Of a stretch of DNA of 59,487 nucleotides, positions 10,736-19,640 are shown piece by piece (the first letter of the stretch is position 1; every line of letters starts with the position of its first letter). The notes under the pieces are model-generated. The model was not told the origin of the DNA. It ran no database searches and saw only the letters and a program-made list of their open reading frames with translations. This DNA comes from Nemertoderma westbladi (lineage: Eukaryota; Xenacoelomorpha; Nemertodermatida; Nemertodermatidae): assembly GCA_032718475.1 (NCBI GenBank), contig JAUCBJ010008040.1:1-59487 (forward strand). Direction: 5' to 3'. The position numbers and the translations under genes are program-made.

Positions 10736-10777
10736 TGCAACCTTATTGCCTACTGCAATAAGATCGTTAACTGTTAT

Positions 10778-11968
10778 TGTTTGCGCTTTTGAAGACCTTT
10801 AGCAGTTTAACCTGCCAAAATTTATATGTCTTTTAGTTAATTAAAACACCTTTAGCATACGACAATATTTTATGCTAATAAACAAAACATTACCCGAAGC
10901 CAGCCCATGCGCGATCATTCACCCGATGGATCTACACCCGGGAGGCTGAATTCGGCTGCTTAAATTTTATTATTGCAGTGTAAGGTTGCAGTGTAAACCT
11001 ACTGTATTATTCGATAGATCGTTAATAATTAATTTCTGACAGATATTATTGGCTTTCGGGAAATATTAACAGTTCCTTTAGGACGTGGCGCTCTATCTAT
11101 TTAAACAGAACTAGGACTTATACTAAACGCAACGATACCGCTTATAATTAAAGTATAAGGCGCATTCTTTAGGAAATGCTTTGTTACCAATCACAACCAT
11201 GCACACTATTCTGCCGACCGTCAGTATATTTGATCACACATAAAGAGAGCAGCAATTGACTCATGTAGGGTCTGCTAAATAACATTAGATTCAATACACA
11301 CCACATTAATATAAATCGCAATTGTTATGTATAGCCTGTCTCTCTAACCTGTAGTGTATCAAGAAAATTGGGAAATTTGGGTGATTTATCCGTATTCTCC
11401 AAAGGGTAATAATTCATCAACAAATAGATACAATTAATAACTGACGGTAAATAACAGTACAAACAATATGATTAATAGTGAGTTAATTAGATAGGATAAG
11501 TAGGTTGGTAGGATAACAGTTATACTTTCGATAATTTAAGCAGTTTACTAGAGTTCTTCCCAAAAGCCGGTGTTATGGCGAAAAATGGGAACACAACAAC
11601 AGATTCATAAAGAATCATATGACTAGAATGACTATACGAGTATACCAACCACCCTTATTCCCCGAAGCTCCCGTCCAACACAGAGGATGAGCAGTGAGAT
11701 AGGAAAATTCAGTTCAGTAGCTCTGGGATAGGTCGAAATTAACGCCCACTCAAATTCTATTGGCCGATACGGACAGCAAGGCTAAGGCAACCTCTCTAAG
11801 CTAGTTGGCCGATTAAACTGAGCCCAGATGCCTCCGTACAGCACATCAGCCAATAAGCTGGTAGCTTGCACTATTTTAGTTATAAATCCCTTTGAGAGTA
11901 TTCTAGCGACTGGGGGGGAACTGGCCAGCAAAGGCAAACGTATCAGTTATCCCACAAAAGCTTTTACA
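10778..11968 (-). repeat. LTR (5' LTR in minus orientation), 1,191 bp
   Basis: Begins TGTTTGCGC and ends TTTTACA on +. It is the partner of 7300-8490 with the same length and almost the same sequence. Confidence 0.93.
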
Positions 11969-11973
11969 AATAG
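11969..11973. repeat. LTR-retrotransposon target-site duplication, copy 2 (AATAG)
   Basis: Directly follows the second LTR and matches 7295-7299. Confidence 0.92.
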
Positions 11974-12720
11974 TGAAGGTTTTCACTTCTTGTTTTAACA
12001 AGTTATAAATAAAGTCATTTTTTTGTGACCCCAACAAATGCGCACGCATAACCTCGGCATCAATCTTGTGGCGTTTTATTTTTAAATTAATATTCATGAT
12101 TTCAACTCTTGGGTTTGCCAATCCTGCAGGGGGTTCAACTTTCAAAAAAAATTATTCGATACTCGGTCTATACGAAGTCGAATGTTAATTCCCGGCGGCA
12201 GTAATTTGTCCTGGCTTGCCAGGTCTAAAAAAATTGGGGCCACAACGAATTTAACATAATTCCCGCGAACGTCATTCTCAGTAGCGACAGGTACCCCACC
12301 TAGATTATTATCAGTATCTTCATACCCACCAGCTCTTAAAATACTGCGTTTTTCGTTAGCATCTGTCAACAGTAATGTCTGAAACATAGACTTATAGGCG
12401 TAGAACCCATTCGAGGTTTCAACTAGCTTTTCATTTAAATATAACGAACAATTTTCAAATAGTGACCCACCCGGGTAATTAAGATGGTGGAGGGTTGTAT
12501 CGTCGTTAGCCCTATTACCATCCCATGTAATTTTATATTTAATGTGAAATTTCGAATTCTTTAAATCAGTATATAGAACATTTGACTGGGGTATAAAGAA
12601 CTCTATTTGCCTGGCATTCGCGTCAAGAGTAGAAATCGGGTAGATATCAAAAAATGTGAAGATGTATATTCTCGCTGATTTGTTTTACTCGAGAATAATG
12701 ATAATTCTAATTTACTCATT
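11969..12720 (-). pseudogene. PY: Major capsid protein (MCP), N-terminal part, cut and frameshifted
   Basis: N-terminal and central part of the double-jelly-roll capsid protein of Polintons. The likely start is the ATG at 12720 (MSKLEL). Family blocks follow: 'FDIYPISTLDANARQIEFFI', a YLNEKLVETSNGFYAYKSMFQTLL region and the hallmark 'QDKLLPPGINIRLRIDRVSNNFF'. Two frame changes are inferred: one near 12650 and one in a run of eight A on + near 12145-12152. The next block (PRVEIMNINLKIKRHKI) continues to the LTR junction at 11968. The gap to the upstream basic-protein gene is only 8 bp. With the C-terminal half at 6797-7299 the gene would be about 415 codons, within the range of small Polinton MCPs. 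Confidence 0.85.
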
Positions 12721-12728
12721 TTGTTAAG

Positions 12729-13256
12729 TTACATAAAAATATCGCGACATTTATTATTTCGCTTTTTACGTTTCCGCCCAACGTTCATACCCACACTTGG
12801 GTGTCGCCGTTTCCCACTCCTCTTTTTTTTACTTTTCGGGTTTGTAAATTCATTGTATACCCGTTGGGCGATTTGGCGTGTCTTTGGATGAGGTTCTAAC
12901 CGCTCGGCCACTTTATTTATCAAATCATCTGCTTTACTGCGTAAAATACGTTTTCCTTCTGGTATTATGTATTTCCGTGCCTCTTTCGCTGCTTTGGGGA
13001 GTGCCTTAGTTAGCACCTTTCTCCCTAACTTGCGCGCTAATATACCTAGGCCAGTTGTTAATATTCCGCGCCCACGCTGACGATTTTGGGTGTATCGCCG
13101 GCCGAATTTATTATTCTTATTATTCCATATACCGGTAGATGGGCCAAACCCAGGGAGAATGCTTCCACCCTTAAAAACGGGTATATCGCTATAATTCCCG
13201 CTTCCCAGTAGGATTTGTGGGGCGCTATATAATGTAAACAAATCAGAATCTGACAT
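12729..13256 (-). CDS. Basic virion-type protein, Polinton
   Basis: 175 residues with no stop or shift. The N-terminus is neutral and Gly/Ser-rich (GGSILPGFGPSTGIW). The middle, after GRRYTQNRQRGRGIL, is helical and basic with KLGRKVLTKALPKAAKEARKY. The C-terminus is extremely basic (KSKKKRSGKRRHP, GRKRKKRNNK). The charge pattern and the location directly upstream of MCP suggest a core/condensing or cementing protein analogous to adenovirus core or pVI/pX proteins. That analogy is an inference, since no diagnostic motif is visible. The start ATG at 13256 is preceded on minus by a TATAATAA-type AT stretch. It ends 8 bp before the MCP start. Confidence 0.6.
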   Translation of the reverse strand: MSDSDLFTLYSAPQILLGSGNYSDIPVFKGGSILPGFGPSTGIWNNKNNKFGRRYTQNRQRGRGILTTGLGILARKLGRKVLTKALPKAAKEARKYIIPEGKRILRSKADDLINKVAERLEPHPKTRQIAQRVYNEFTNPKSKKKRSGKRRHPSVGMNVGRKRKKRNNKCRDIFM

Positions 13257-13367
13257 TATTATTATGAGTATTTATTATAACATATAATAATTCTTTACTA
13301 CTTACGTATATGTGTAATCAACAAATATAAGTAGCATATAATAACACAATAATTAATTATATATACA

Positions 13368-13968
13368 TTAATTCGATGATAACCATTTCCCATAACCAAC
13401 CGCGAGTTTCGCAGAACAATAATTAAAACAAGAATCACTATTATCAGAATGGTAGGCACAATTTGTTATTGCTGAATAATCGTGAAAAAGACATTTGGTG
13501 TCATAATCGGCATATTTTTCGTTTATGCCGTACGTTTCTAGAAGTGTTCCATTCACATTAAATTCATTTTTTAAAATAAATAATTTCGGTATTCCGCGTA
13601 TTATTATTTGAAACCCCAACCGTTTTTTTTTCTTGTAACCATTCCTGTATGTACATTTTAAATGCGCTTTGGTCCATAAATCCGTAGTCAAAATTAATGT
13701 GATGCGTAATATTGGTGAGTTGTGTGAGACGGTCGTATTCGCTTAAACTTAAAATTTTTGCGGGTGGACCATTAATAAACCATACGTTTTCTAATGATTT
13801 GATGGTAGTATTATAAGCCGCAAACTCTTTAAAATAAATGGTTGCAACGGGGTGGTGTTGGTCGATCTGCGGAAGATGCGTATAATATTGGAAATCTACT
13901 ATTATTCCCGGGTTTTCCAGCGTCGGGTAATAATCACGCCCACGGCTGCGACTTAGAAATTTATCCAT
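13368..13968 (-). pseudogene. Polinton hypothetical protein, one frameshift
   Basis: Two overlapping frames form one gene of about 200 codons. The first (13968-13564) starts MDKFLSRSRGRDYY and holds a 'VWFINGPPAKILSLSEYDRL' block. The second frame runs to 13368 and has seven cysteines, six of them in its last 41 residues (KCLFHDY, NCAYH, CFNYC). The frame change sits at a run of T on + (about 13622-13631), again a homopolymer. The C-terminal 'GIPKLFILKNEFNVNGTLLE' reads like a folded beta segment. No domain is recognised. It lies between the penton-like genes and the basic protein gene, so it is probably part of the virion module. Confidence 0.5.
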
Positions 13969-14042
13969 ATAGTCGCTATAACTTCAGATAATCAGATAAT
14001 AATAAATAATAAATAATTTACATCGATTAAATTGTGACTATA

Positions 14043-14846
14043 TCAATCAATTCGTATAAAATGAAGCGTCAATATTGAATTTCCATAATGAAAGCGCAAC
14101 AAATTTCCGGAATCTCCAATCAATCGAACTCGTATATAACGTAAATTAGATGTTGAATTAACTTTTTTATAGTAGACTTCCTCAACTTCACGACTAATAA
14201 TTTGCCCATATTCCCCTTCTATGGGTATGCTACGCAACAGGGGGTATTCGCTATTGTCTACAAATTGAGGTTCGACGCAATTGATATGTATATTTATGTT
14301 GGGTTCCAGTATTTCGACAGCATTAGGATGCTTATGGCAGTCGTACTTATTATTCCGCGAATCAATCCTTAGCAAGTGATAATCCCCCGCGGCATTTTGC
14401 ACACACATAAAACCTTTGCCATCAACCTCGTGTTCTGTTAATCCTAGGTAACCACCCAAACGTATACTGACAAATATCGACAACTGTTTACCTTTAAAAT
14501 GTATGGTTATATTACCAGAGCGTGCTGTATTATCAATTATATTAATTTGGCCTTTAATAAGGCTTTTGTTGAAGTACTCAATGATCCTTTCCAATGATAG
14601 GAAAGATCCTTCGGGGAGAGTAACATCTCTTGTAAACATTTTTTTATTTTTTATGGCCTTTATATAAATGTCGCTATTGTCATACCTGATACTAGATACG
14701 TACGTTATACCGGTTAAACCTATTAACCATTGCCCTTTAGCGAAAGGTAAAGGAATTTGCAAATTTGTTTGGAAATCGCTGGCGCTATTACGCGGGAATT
14801 CTATGGGGTTTGCGTTTGAGGGTAGTACAACGTAATAACTGTTCAT
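14043..14846 (-). CDS. PX: Penton-like minor capsid protein, copy 1
   Basis: 267 residues, intact. The N-terminus 'YYVVLPSNANPIEFPRNSAS' followed by 'DFQTNLQIPLPFAKGQWLIG' and a LTGITYVSS block is the pattern I associate with the Polinton/adintovirus penton-like (minor capsid, single jelly-roll) protein. The rest is beta-rich with no catalytic motif, fitting a structural role at capsid vertices. The start codon overlaps the stop of the upstream paralogue by 4 bp (ATGA), so both are probably translated from one transcript. Identity between the two paralogues is low outside the N-terminal block. The assignment rests on that pattern and on genomic position. Confidence 0.6.
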   Translation of the reverse strand: MNSYYVVLPSNANPIEFPRNSASDFQTNLQIPLPFAKGQWLIGLTGITYVSSIRYDNSDIYIKAIKNKKMFTRDVTLPEGSFLSLERIIEYFNKSLIKGQINIIDNTARSGNITIHFKGKQLSIFVSIRLGGYLGLTEHEVDGKGFMCVQNAAGDYHLLRIDSRNNKYDCHKHPNAVEILEPNINIHINCVEPQFVDNSEYPLLRSIPIEGEYGQIISREVEEVYYKKVNSTSNLRYIRVRLIGDSGNLLRFHYGNSILTLHFIRID

Positions 14847-15727
14847 TCTTGTAGTTTTTGTCGCCGTTGTTGTTTTTTGAGTTCTAGAACTAAAATTGTT
14901 TTACCTCCATGAAAGACTATATGCTTTCCTTTATGGTCGCGAAGCGTTATACTAATTGTGTCGAGCACTTTTTTATTTCTTAATTGTTTGTAATGTGTGT
15001 TTTTGAATTCCAGGTTGATGAATGAGTATGGTTCCCATTTCAAAGGGATTATCCGCAAAAGAGGCGCCATCGAATGTCCTACGTGAGAAGATTCAATCAT
15101 ATCTGTATATATAAACATTGTGTGTCTATCCCTCGTTATATCACAAGGTTCAGGGAATTCAACCCCATCCAATTTGTTTGTATCTTTACAGCCTAAGTTC
15201 AATAAACCATCATCTTTGTTATAGTGTATTGCCCAAAGCGCCCCAAGACCCATTAAATTATTTTTTAAACTCGATAACCCGAAAATATTTATTATATCTC
15301 CATAGAATTGGAAATAGCGGCCTTTCTCACAATGTAGACGAATTTTTGATGTATGTTTTTGGTAGTTAAACTTAACATCTTTGAAACCGTGGTGGGATAT
15401 TGAGGGATTTTTCAAATAAACACTAATATGGTTTAAAATTGACTCAATAGAAGCATATAGCCCAAGATTGAAATCGATTTCTATAAGATTGTATGGAGCT
15501 ATATGAAATTCCAAATCCTCATCATACATATATTCGCCAATTCTAATTCCAGATCTTTGTTCAATATTTCTATAGGTCGACACATACTGTATTTCCTTTA
15601 GACCCACGACCCAATCTGTGCTGACGGGGATAGGTTTGGACAACTCAATCGTGAAATCGCTGGGAGTGTTATCGGGATATTTATCTAGACTGGCGTTGGA
15701 AGTCAACGTTAAATGTAAGTAATCCAT
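14843..15727 (-). CDS. PX: Penton-like minor capsid protein, copy 2 (paralogue)
   Basis: 294 residues, intact, clearly paralogous to the next gene. 'LTLTSNASLDKYPDNTPSDF' and 'WVVGLKEIQYVSTYRN' align position by position with its N-terminus, and both end in a short 'hxLxL' strand. The central region differs (NLGLYASIESILNHISVYL; RYFQFYGDIINIFGL), so the copies have diverged in the surface or vertex part. It ends in a Lys/Arg/Gln tail (KKQQRRQKLQE). It begins 14 bp after the integrase stop and overlaps copy 1 by 4 bp. Penton-like is the favoured call; a receptor- or fibre-type spike role for one copy is possible but not shown. Confidence 0.6.
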   Translation of the reverse strand: MDYLHLTLTSNASLDKYPDNTPSDFTIELSKPIPVSTDWVVGLKEIQYVSTYRNIEQRSGIRIGEYMYDEDLEFHIAPYNLIEIDFNLGLYASIESILNHISVYLKNPSISHHGFKDVKFNYQKHTSKIRLHCEKGRYFQFYGDIINIFGLSSLKNNLMGLGALWAIHYNKDDGLLNLGCKDTNKLDGVEFPEPCDITRDRHTMFIYTDMIESSHVGHSMAPLLRIIPLKWEPYSFINLEFKNTHYKQLRNKKVLDTISITLRDHKGKHIVFHGGKTILVLELKKQQRRQKLQE

Positions 15728-15741
15728 AATAATATAATTAA

Positions 15742-16827
15742 TTATTGTACGTGATCAACCCACCGATGTGCCGCAAAACCAACAAATTTAACCAAATATT
15801 GCTTTTTGCCGCTTTTATTTACTTTTTCTTTAATTATTTTTTCAATTGGTAGGAATTGAAATGGTTCTATTACCTTTTGGATTTCATGCCGATAAAATGT
15901 CCCCTTTATAACGCGCCCATTCGAGTCCGCAACTTCGTACATAGGGTACGGCTCTCGATCCAATCTTATTCTGTAAATTTTGAAAATTTCTACAGTATAA
16001 TTAGGTGTATAACCTTTGTCAAATGGCTTTCTAGCTAAACTCAGCCGCACCTTATCACCAACCTTGAAATGAACTCGACGCTGCGCACGGCGTTTTCTTT
16101 TATTGGGATGACCCACACTCCCATATAGTTTTAAAAATAGGTCAGTTTCATTCTTTTTATTGACAGAGTTTGGCGCCATACCAATGGTTCTATGTATTGA
16201 ATTATTATATGCAACCAATATTTTTGGCAATATACCCATCCATTCTCTATTCTGTTTCCTCGTGAAAATTCTGTACATGCGAGATTTGAGGGTGCGATTC
16301 AGCCTTTCACAGATACTAGCTTTAAATTGGCTAACTAAAGTATAAAAATGAACATTATTGTTCAGTAAGAAATCTTTCACCAATTTATTAACAAACTCAG
16401 TTCCTTGATCAACCGCTAGCCGTTTAGGTTTTCTATCTTCAAATATCGTGGTTAGGGCCCTTTTAATTTCGACCCCTGTTTTACGTTTTAGACCCAACGC
16501 CCACGCCTTCCGACTAAAACAGTCAATACAAGTAAGTATGTAACCGTAGCCATTATTCTCACCCCTAAAAGGTTGCATATCGCACAAATCCGCTTGGTAT
16601 AGATCACCAATACCGCTCGTGAAGATTTTTGATGTCGGGTAATGGCGCCTAGCCGGCGCGTGTAGGGAATACGTTCGTTGGGAGCTCAACCATTCTTTTG
16701 CGCGATTTCTCGTAACTTTAGCGGCTTTCGCTAGTTTGGTTACGCTCGCGAAACCGGCAGCATTTGAAACATCGTAATATATTCTTCCCAGTCGTTTGTT
16801 TGTTCGATTTTCTACGATTCTCCCCAT
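15742..16827 (-). CDS. INT: Polinton retroviral-type integrase with chromodomain
   Basis: 361 residues, intact. It catalyses 3' processing and strand transfer of the element ends. The N-terminal region has helix-turn-helix character (SVTKLAKAAKVTRNRAKEWL). The rve core carries the DDE triad: Asp80 in YQADLCDM, Asp140 in AVDQGTEFVN, and Glu174 in KASICERLNRTL. An SH3-like segment follows (RRVHFKVGDKVRL). The C-terminus is a short chromodomain (EKIIKEKVNKSGKKQYLVKF with HRW), which in this family may bias target choice through chromatin. The chromodomain ends early at VDHVQ, lacking the usual last helix. The start at 16827 gives a normal length. Confidence 0.93.
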   Translation of the reverse strand: MGRIVENRTNKRLGRIYYDVSNAAGFASVTKLAKAAKVTRNRAKEWLSSQRTYSLHAPARRHYPTSKIFTSGIGDLYQADLCDMQPFRGENNGYGYILTCIDCFSRKAWALGLKRKTGVEIKRALTTIFEDRKPKRLAVDQGTEFVNKLVKDFLLNNNVHFYTLVSQFKASICERLNRTLKSRMYRIFTRKQNREWMGILPKILVAYNNSIHRTIGMAPNSVNKKNETDLFLKLYGSVGHPNKRKRRAQRRVHFKVGDKVRLSLARKPFDKGYTPNYTVEIFKIYRIRLDREPYPMYEVADSNGRVIKGTFYRHEIQKVIEPFQFLPIEKIIKEKVNKSGKKQYLVKFVGFAAHRWVDHVQ

Positions 16828-16951
16828 CGGTTGTGTCGTGTCGTGGAAGAAAACACTTGCAATGACAGTTAATACTTAATATGAAACGTTCAAAAAACAT
16901 ACTACTACTACTATTTTAATGTTATCCTGCGCTTTGTTTCCACACGTCGAT

Positions 16952-17413
16952 TTATTGTAGTCCTACGTATTGTTTCCACGCGTCGACGCGTTTTGTGTTG
17001 GAAGGGGTCACGCGGACCCTTTGCTGTTTCAACCAACCGCGACCAATTAATCGTTTTGGTATCCTTAATCGTTTTAATAACCCCAAAAATGTTGCTTGTC
17101 CTGGAATTATTTCGGTGTTTTTCTTATTTTTTTTTGTAGTCAGCAATTCAATCAAATGATCAATATTTGCTCCGGGAATAAGTTTATTTTCTATATAGAG
17201 TTTATTATTATCGCTCCACCGTACTCTGTCTCGCGAGAATCGCATCAAATAACTCAACAATCGTTTGGCTTTCTGGGATGAAGTTGTCACACCATCTAGC
17301 GGTTGTATTATATTATTGCTTTTCTTATTATTATTATTATAAGTATCCGTTAATAAAGTAGAAACTAGATACAACTTCTTAAAATTTCCGAGGCTAATCT
17401 CGTTATTTTTCAT
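16952..17413 (-). CDS. Conserved Polinton hypothetical (IPG-N-I / IPKRLIG family)
   Basis: 153 residues. After an Asn/Lys-rich linker, the core reads 'KAKRLLSYLMRF', 'RVRWSDNNKLYIENKLIPGA', 'NIDHLIELL', 'FLGLLKRLRIPKRLIGRGWL' and ends basic. I recall the same order of blocks (a W-x-x-x-x-x-L-x-I turn, an IPGSNI motif, then a terminal F..LL....IP..LIG) in uncharacterised proteins found with Polintons and other elements in many animals. No enzymatic motif is visible. It may be a small DNA-binding protein, but this is not shown. It sits between integrase and ATPase. The upstream minus-strand sequence TATAGTATTAATATATTAA could serve as a promoter. Confidence 0.55.
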   Translation of the reverse strand: MKNNEISLGNFKKLYLVSTLLTDTYNNNNKKSNNIIQPLDGVTTSSQKAKRLLSYLMRFSRDRVRWSDNNKLYIENKLIPGANIDHLIELLTTKKNKKNTEIIPGQATFLGLLKRLRIPKRLIGRGWLKQQRVRVTPSNTKRVDAWKQYVGLQ

Positions 17414-17534
17414 CGTTATATATCATTATTAATATATTAATACTATATACTAGAGTTCACGTTCATGGACCGATAATAACCTAATTTTGGTGAAAGTCTA
17501 AACAATGTGTGAAAATGGTTTTAGCGCGGCGTCG

Positions 17535-18249
17535 CTACTGCGGTATAGACTGAGCCTCGGGGCGTTGGTGAGGTGTGTTAGAGTTCATATTCGCGGGTTG
17601 ATAAACAGTTTGCCCTAATGGGTTGAAAATATCACCCCTAACTCTTATACTATCATCCGTTTTTTGATGAAAGTCTAAGAGAAGGTGTGTGAATGGTTTT
17701 TGTGTGGCGTCACTATATGCTTGAACAATAAAATTGCTATTTTTTGGGTACACTTGCCGCGCTATATAGCTTATTTGACTTGCGTCGCGGGGATTTTTTG
17801 TGAAAATACAATATTGGGCATTTAGACTTCTAGTCCGTGTTTCCGCCCCTTTACTGAAGAAATTTTGTGTTATATATATAGATAATGAAACAGGAAGTAT
17901 GATGGCAGGTTTTTGTGAAGCTTTCTGTCAAACTCTCATCACTCTTACTTTCGCTTAACAAGTCGTCTATAATAATTAGATCGTTTTCGCGGAAAATAGA
18001 ATTAATTTTTTGCGGTAAACCTTTGAATAGATGTGTTATACCCGGGAATTCTGGTGGGGTGGCGCCATAAAAGAATAATACACGCTTCGGGGTTATATCA
18101 AAAACTAAATTTTTATTTTTTACAATTTTTGATACCAACACTGTTTTTCCGGAAGAACTTGGACCCGCAATAATCATGGCCGAACCCATCTTGAAAGAGG
18201 CGTCGTATGATGTGATTGGTTCCCGTGATATCGTCGGCTCTCGGGACAT
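17535..18249 (-). pseudogene. ATP: FtsK/HerA-type packaging ATPase, one frameshift
   Basis: Genome-packaging ATPase of the capsid module. The first frame (18249-17851) contains Walker A GPSSSGKT (residues 29-36), Walker B LIIIDDLL (91-98) and the start of the sensor strand (HHTSCFIIYIY). The C-terminal half is in another frame (about 17875-17535) and contains the family block 'NPRDASQISYIARQVYPKNS' and 'DATQKPFTHLLLDFHQKTDD'. The frames change at a TA dinucleotide run near 17870-17882, so a TA-repeat length change breaks the gene. Total of about 238 codons is normal. The start lies 17 bp after the upstream gene's stop. Confidence 0.85.
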
Positions 18250-18266
18250 TGTTGATAGGTAGCCAC

Positions 18267-18728
18267 TCAGTAGATGGGAAACCTAGAAACTTGACGGTTG
18301 ACGCGTGTGCCAGAGGTAGTAGGTCTATACCCCCGGCGGGATTGGGCTAATTTTCTGCCTCTTACAGCCGTTATTATGGGTGATATTTTCTGATAAGCGT
18401 TAAGCCCACTCATTAAACCAGAGATTAGTAGATTTATAAATCCGCCCCTTTGCACCAATCGTTTACGATAAATTCGAATGGGATACTTGGCTTTTGGTTT
18501 TTTAGCGATCTCGCGTATTGTTTTTTTATGGCGTTTTAACCTCGCGATTGTTTGCTCAGGAATTTTTACATTACCATTTAATACATTTAGAATAATATTA
18601 ATTAGAAAACTTATAAGTTCGTCGGTTCCGCCGACACGTAAGAAGGTTTTTCTACGGTTGGGGGAGGCGTTAGATAAGAACTTTAAATCCCCATCAAATT
18701 GTTTAATTAAAGCTTTGAGTGATTTCAT
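18267..18728 (-). CDS. Small basic Polinton protein with LVQRGGF motif
   Basis: 153 residues, intact. The N-terminal helical part has 'DELISFLINIILNVLNGNVKI' followed by 'RLKRHKKTIREIAKK'. Then comes a Lys/Arg turn (RIYRKRLVQRGGF) and a hydrophobic helix (INLLISGLMSGLNAY). The order 'LNVLkGNV - L-R-HKK - K-LVQRGGF - LL' is one I remember from very many uncharacterised animal proteins associated with Polinton/adintovirus-like sequences. The role is unknown. The GGF plus amphipathic segment could be a maturation-cleaved, membrane-active or DNA-binding virion peptide (inference). A TATATAAG box lies about 15 bp before the start (about 18749-18756). Confidence 0.6.
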   Translation of the reverse strand: MKSLKALIKQFDGDLKFLSNASPNRRKTFLRVGGTDELISFLINIILNVLNGNVKIPEQTIARLKRHKKTIREIAKKPKAKYPIRIYRKRLVQRGGFINLLISGLMSGLNAYQKISPIITAVRGRKLAQSRRGYRPTTSGTRVNRQVSRFPIY

Positions 18729-18884
18729 TACATATATTAATAACTTATATAAACGAGAACAATAATAGTAAGTAATAAAACACCACCACCATTATAAATA
18801 GTATCGATTATATGCGTGGGTGGGGTTTTTCACGCGATAAAACCGAGCAATTATAGAAACCGGCACTCTTTAAAACCTAACATC

Positions 18885-19640
18885 AATAATTAAGAACACA
18901 AATCCACGTTTAAAAAACCAAACGAGATCCCACAGGACAAACCTACAAAATTTCGAAATTATTCAAAAATGAAACTTTTAATTTTTCGAAAAATTTTATG
19001 AAATTTCTAATTAAATATTACTACCCAAATTACTAATAAAATTCAAACTTTTTTAAGTTTTAACAGACTGACTGACTGACAGACCGACAGACAGACAGAC
19101 TAGATTTATGTAAATGTAAAACTGACATCAGAAATGAAATCAGCACCCCCTAAAACCCAAGACCATCAATAAAACACATTATATATATATATATCAAGGG
19201 AACAATGATAATATCCGCATTTAAAAACCAAACGAGATCCTAAAGGGCAAACTTTCAAAATTGTTAAATTTTTCAAAAACGAACATTTTAATTTTTCGAA
19301 AAATTTTTATGAAATTTCTAATTAAATATTACTACCCAAATTACTAATAAAATTCAAACTTTTTTAAGTTTTGACAGACTGACTGACTGACAGAAAGACT
19401 GACAAACCGAAGACAGACAGACTAGATTTATGTAAATTTAAAACTGACATCAGAAATGAAATCAGCACCCTTGACAACCTAAGACTACCGATAAAACACG
19501 TTATATATATAATGTGAATAATGGTAATATCCGCGTTTATTTAAAAACCTAACGAGATCCCACCGGACAAACCTAAAACTGACACCAAAAAATGAAAAAA
19601 TTAAATATTTCTACCTAAATGACTATCTAAATTACCAATA
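18885..19640 (+). repeat. Tandem ~310-320 bp repeats between small basic gene and TBP-like gene
   Basis: The phrase AACGAGATCC recurs at about 18921, 19231 and 19551. Each of the first two units holds AAACCAAACGAGATCC, a CTAATTAAATATTACTACCC segment, ACTAATAAAATTCAAACTTT and a GACTGACTGACAGAC microsatellite; the third is shorter. The third runs into the 3' end of the TBP-like gene, where CTACCTAAATGACTATCTAA and ACCAATAAAATTCAAAAACTTT correspond to the same unit. The array therefore seems to have grown from that gene's end. No gene is seen in it. Confidence 0.8.

Larger units (their letters stand above)
7300..11968 (-). mobile_element. Non-autonomous LTR retrotransposon inserted in MCP gene
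   Basis: 4,669 bp with two LTRs of identical length (1,191 bp), TG...CA ends and a 5-bp duplication AATAG. Orientation is taken as minus. Reading on minus, a purine-rich GGGAGCGG stretch directly precedes the 8490-7300 LTR (polypurine-tract position), and the only internal ORF reads the same way. The internal part is only 2,287 bp, of which about 970 bp is a LINE insertion. No reverse transcriptase or integrase of its own is visible, so it must have been mobilised in trans. The primer-binding position after 10778 (ATAACAGTTAACG on minus) does not begin with TGG, so the primer is unclear. Confidence 0.9.

Noticed and set aside
7300-11968. Reading the two 1,191-bp repeats as a plain segmental duplication inside the Polinton
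   Set aside because: TG...CA ends, equal length, an exact 5-bp flanking duplication and the MCP halves meeting at the junction show they are LTRs.
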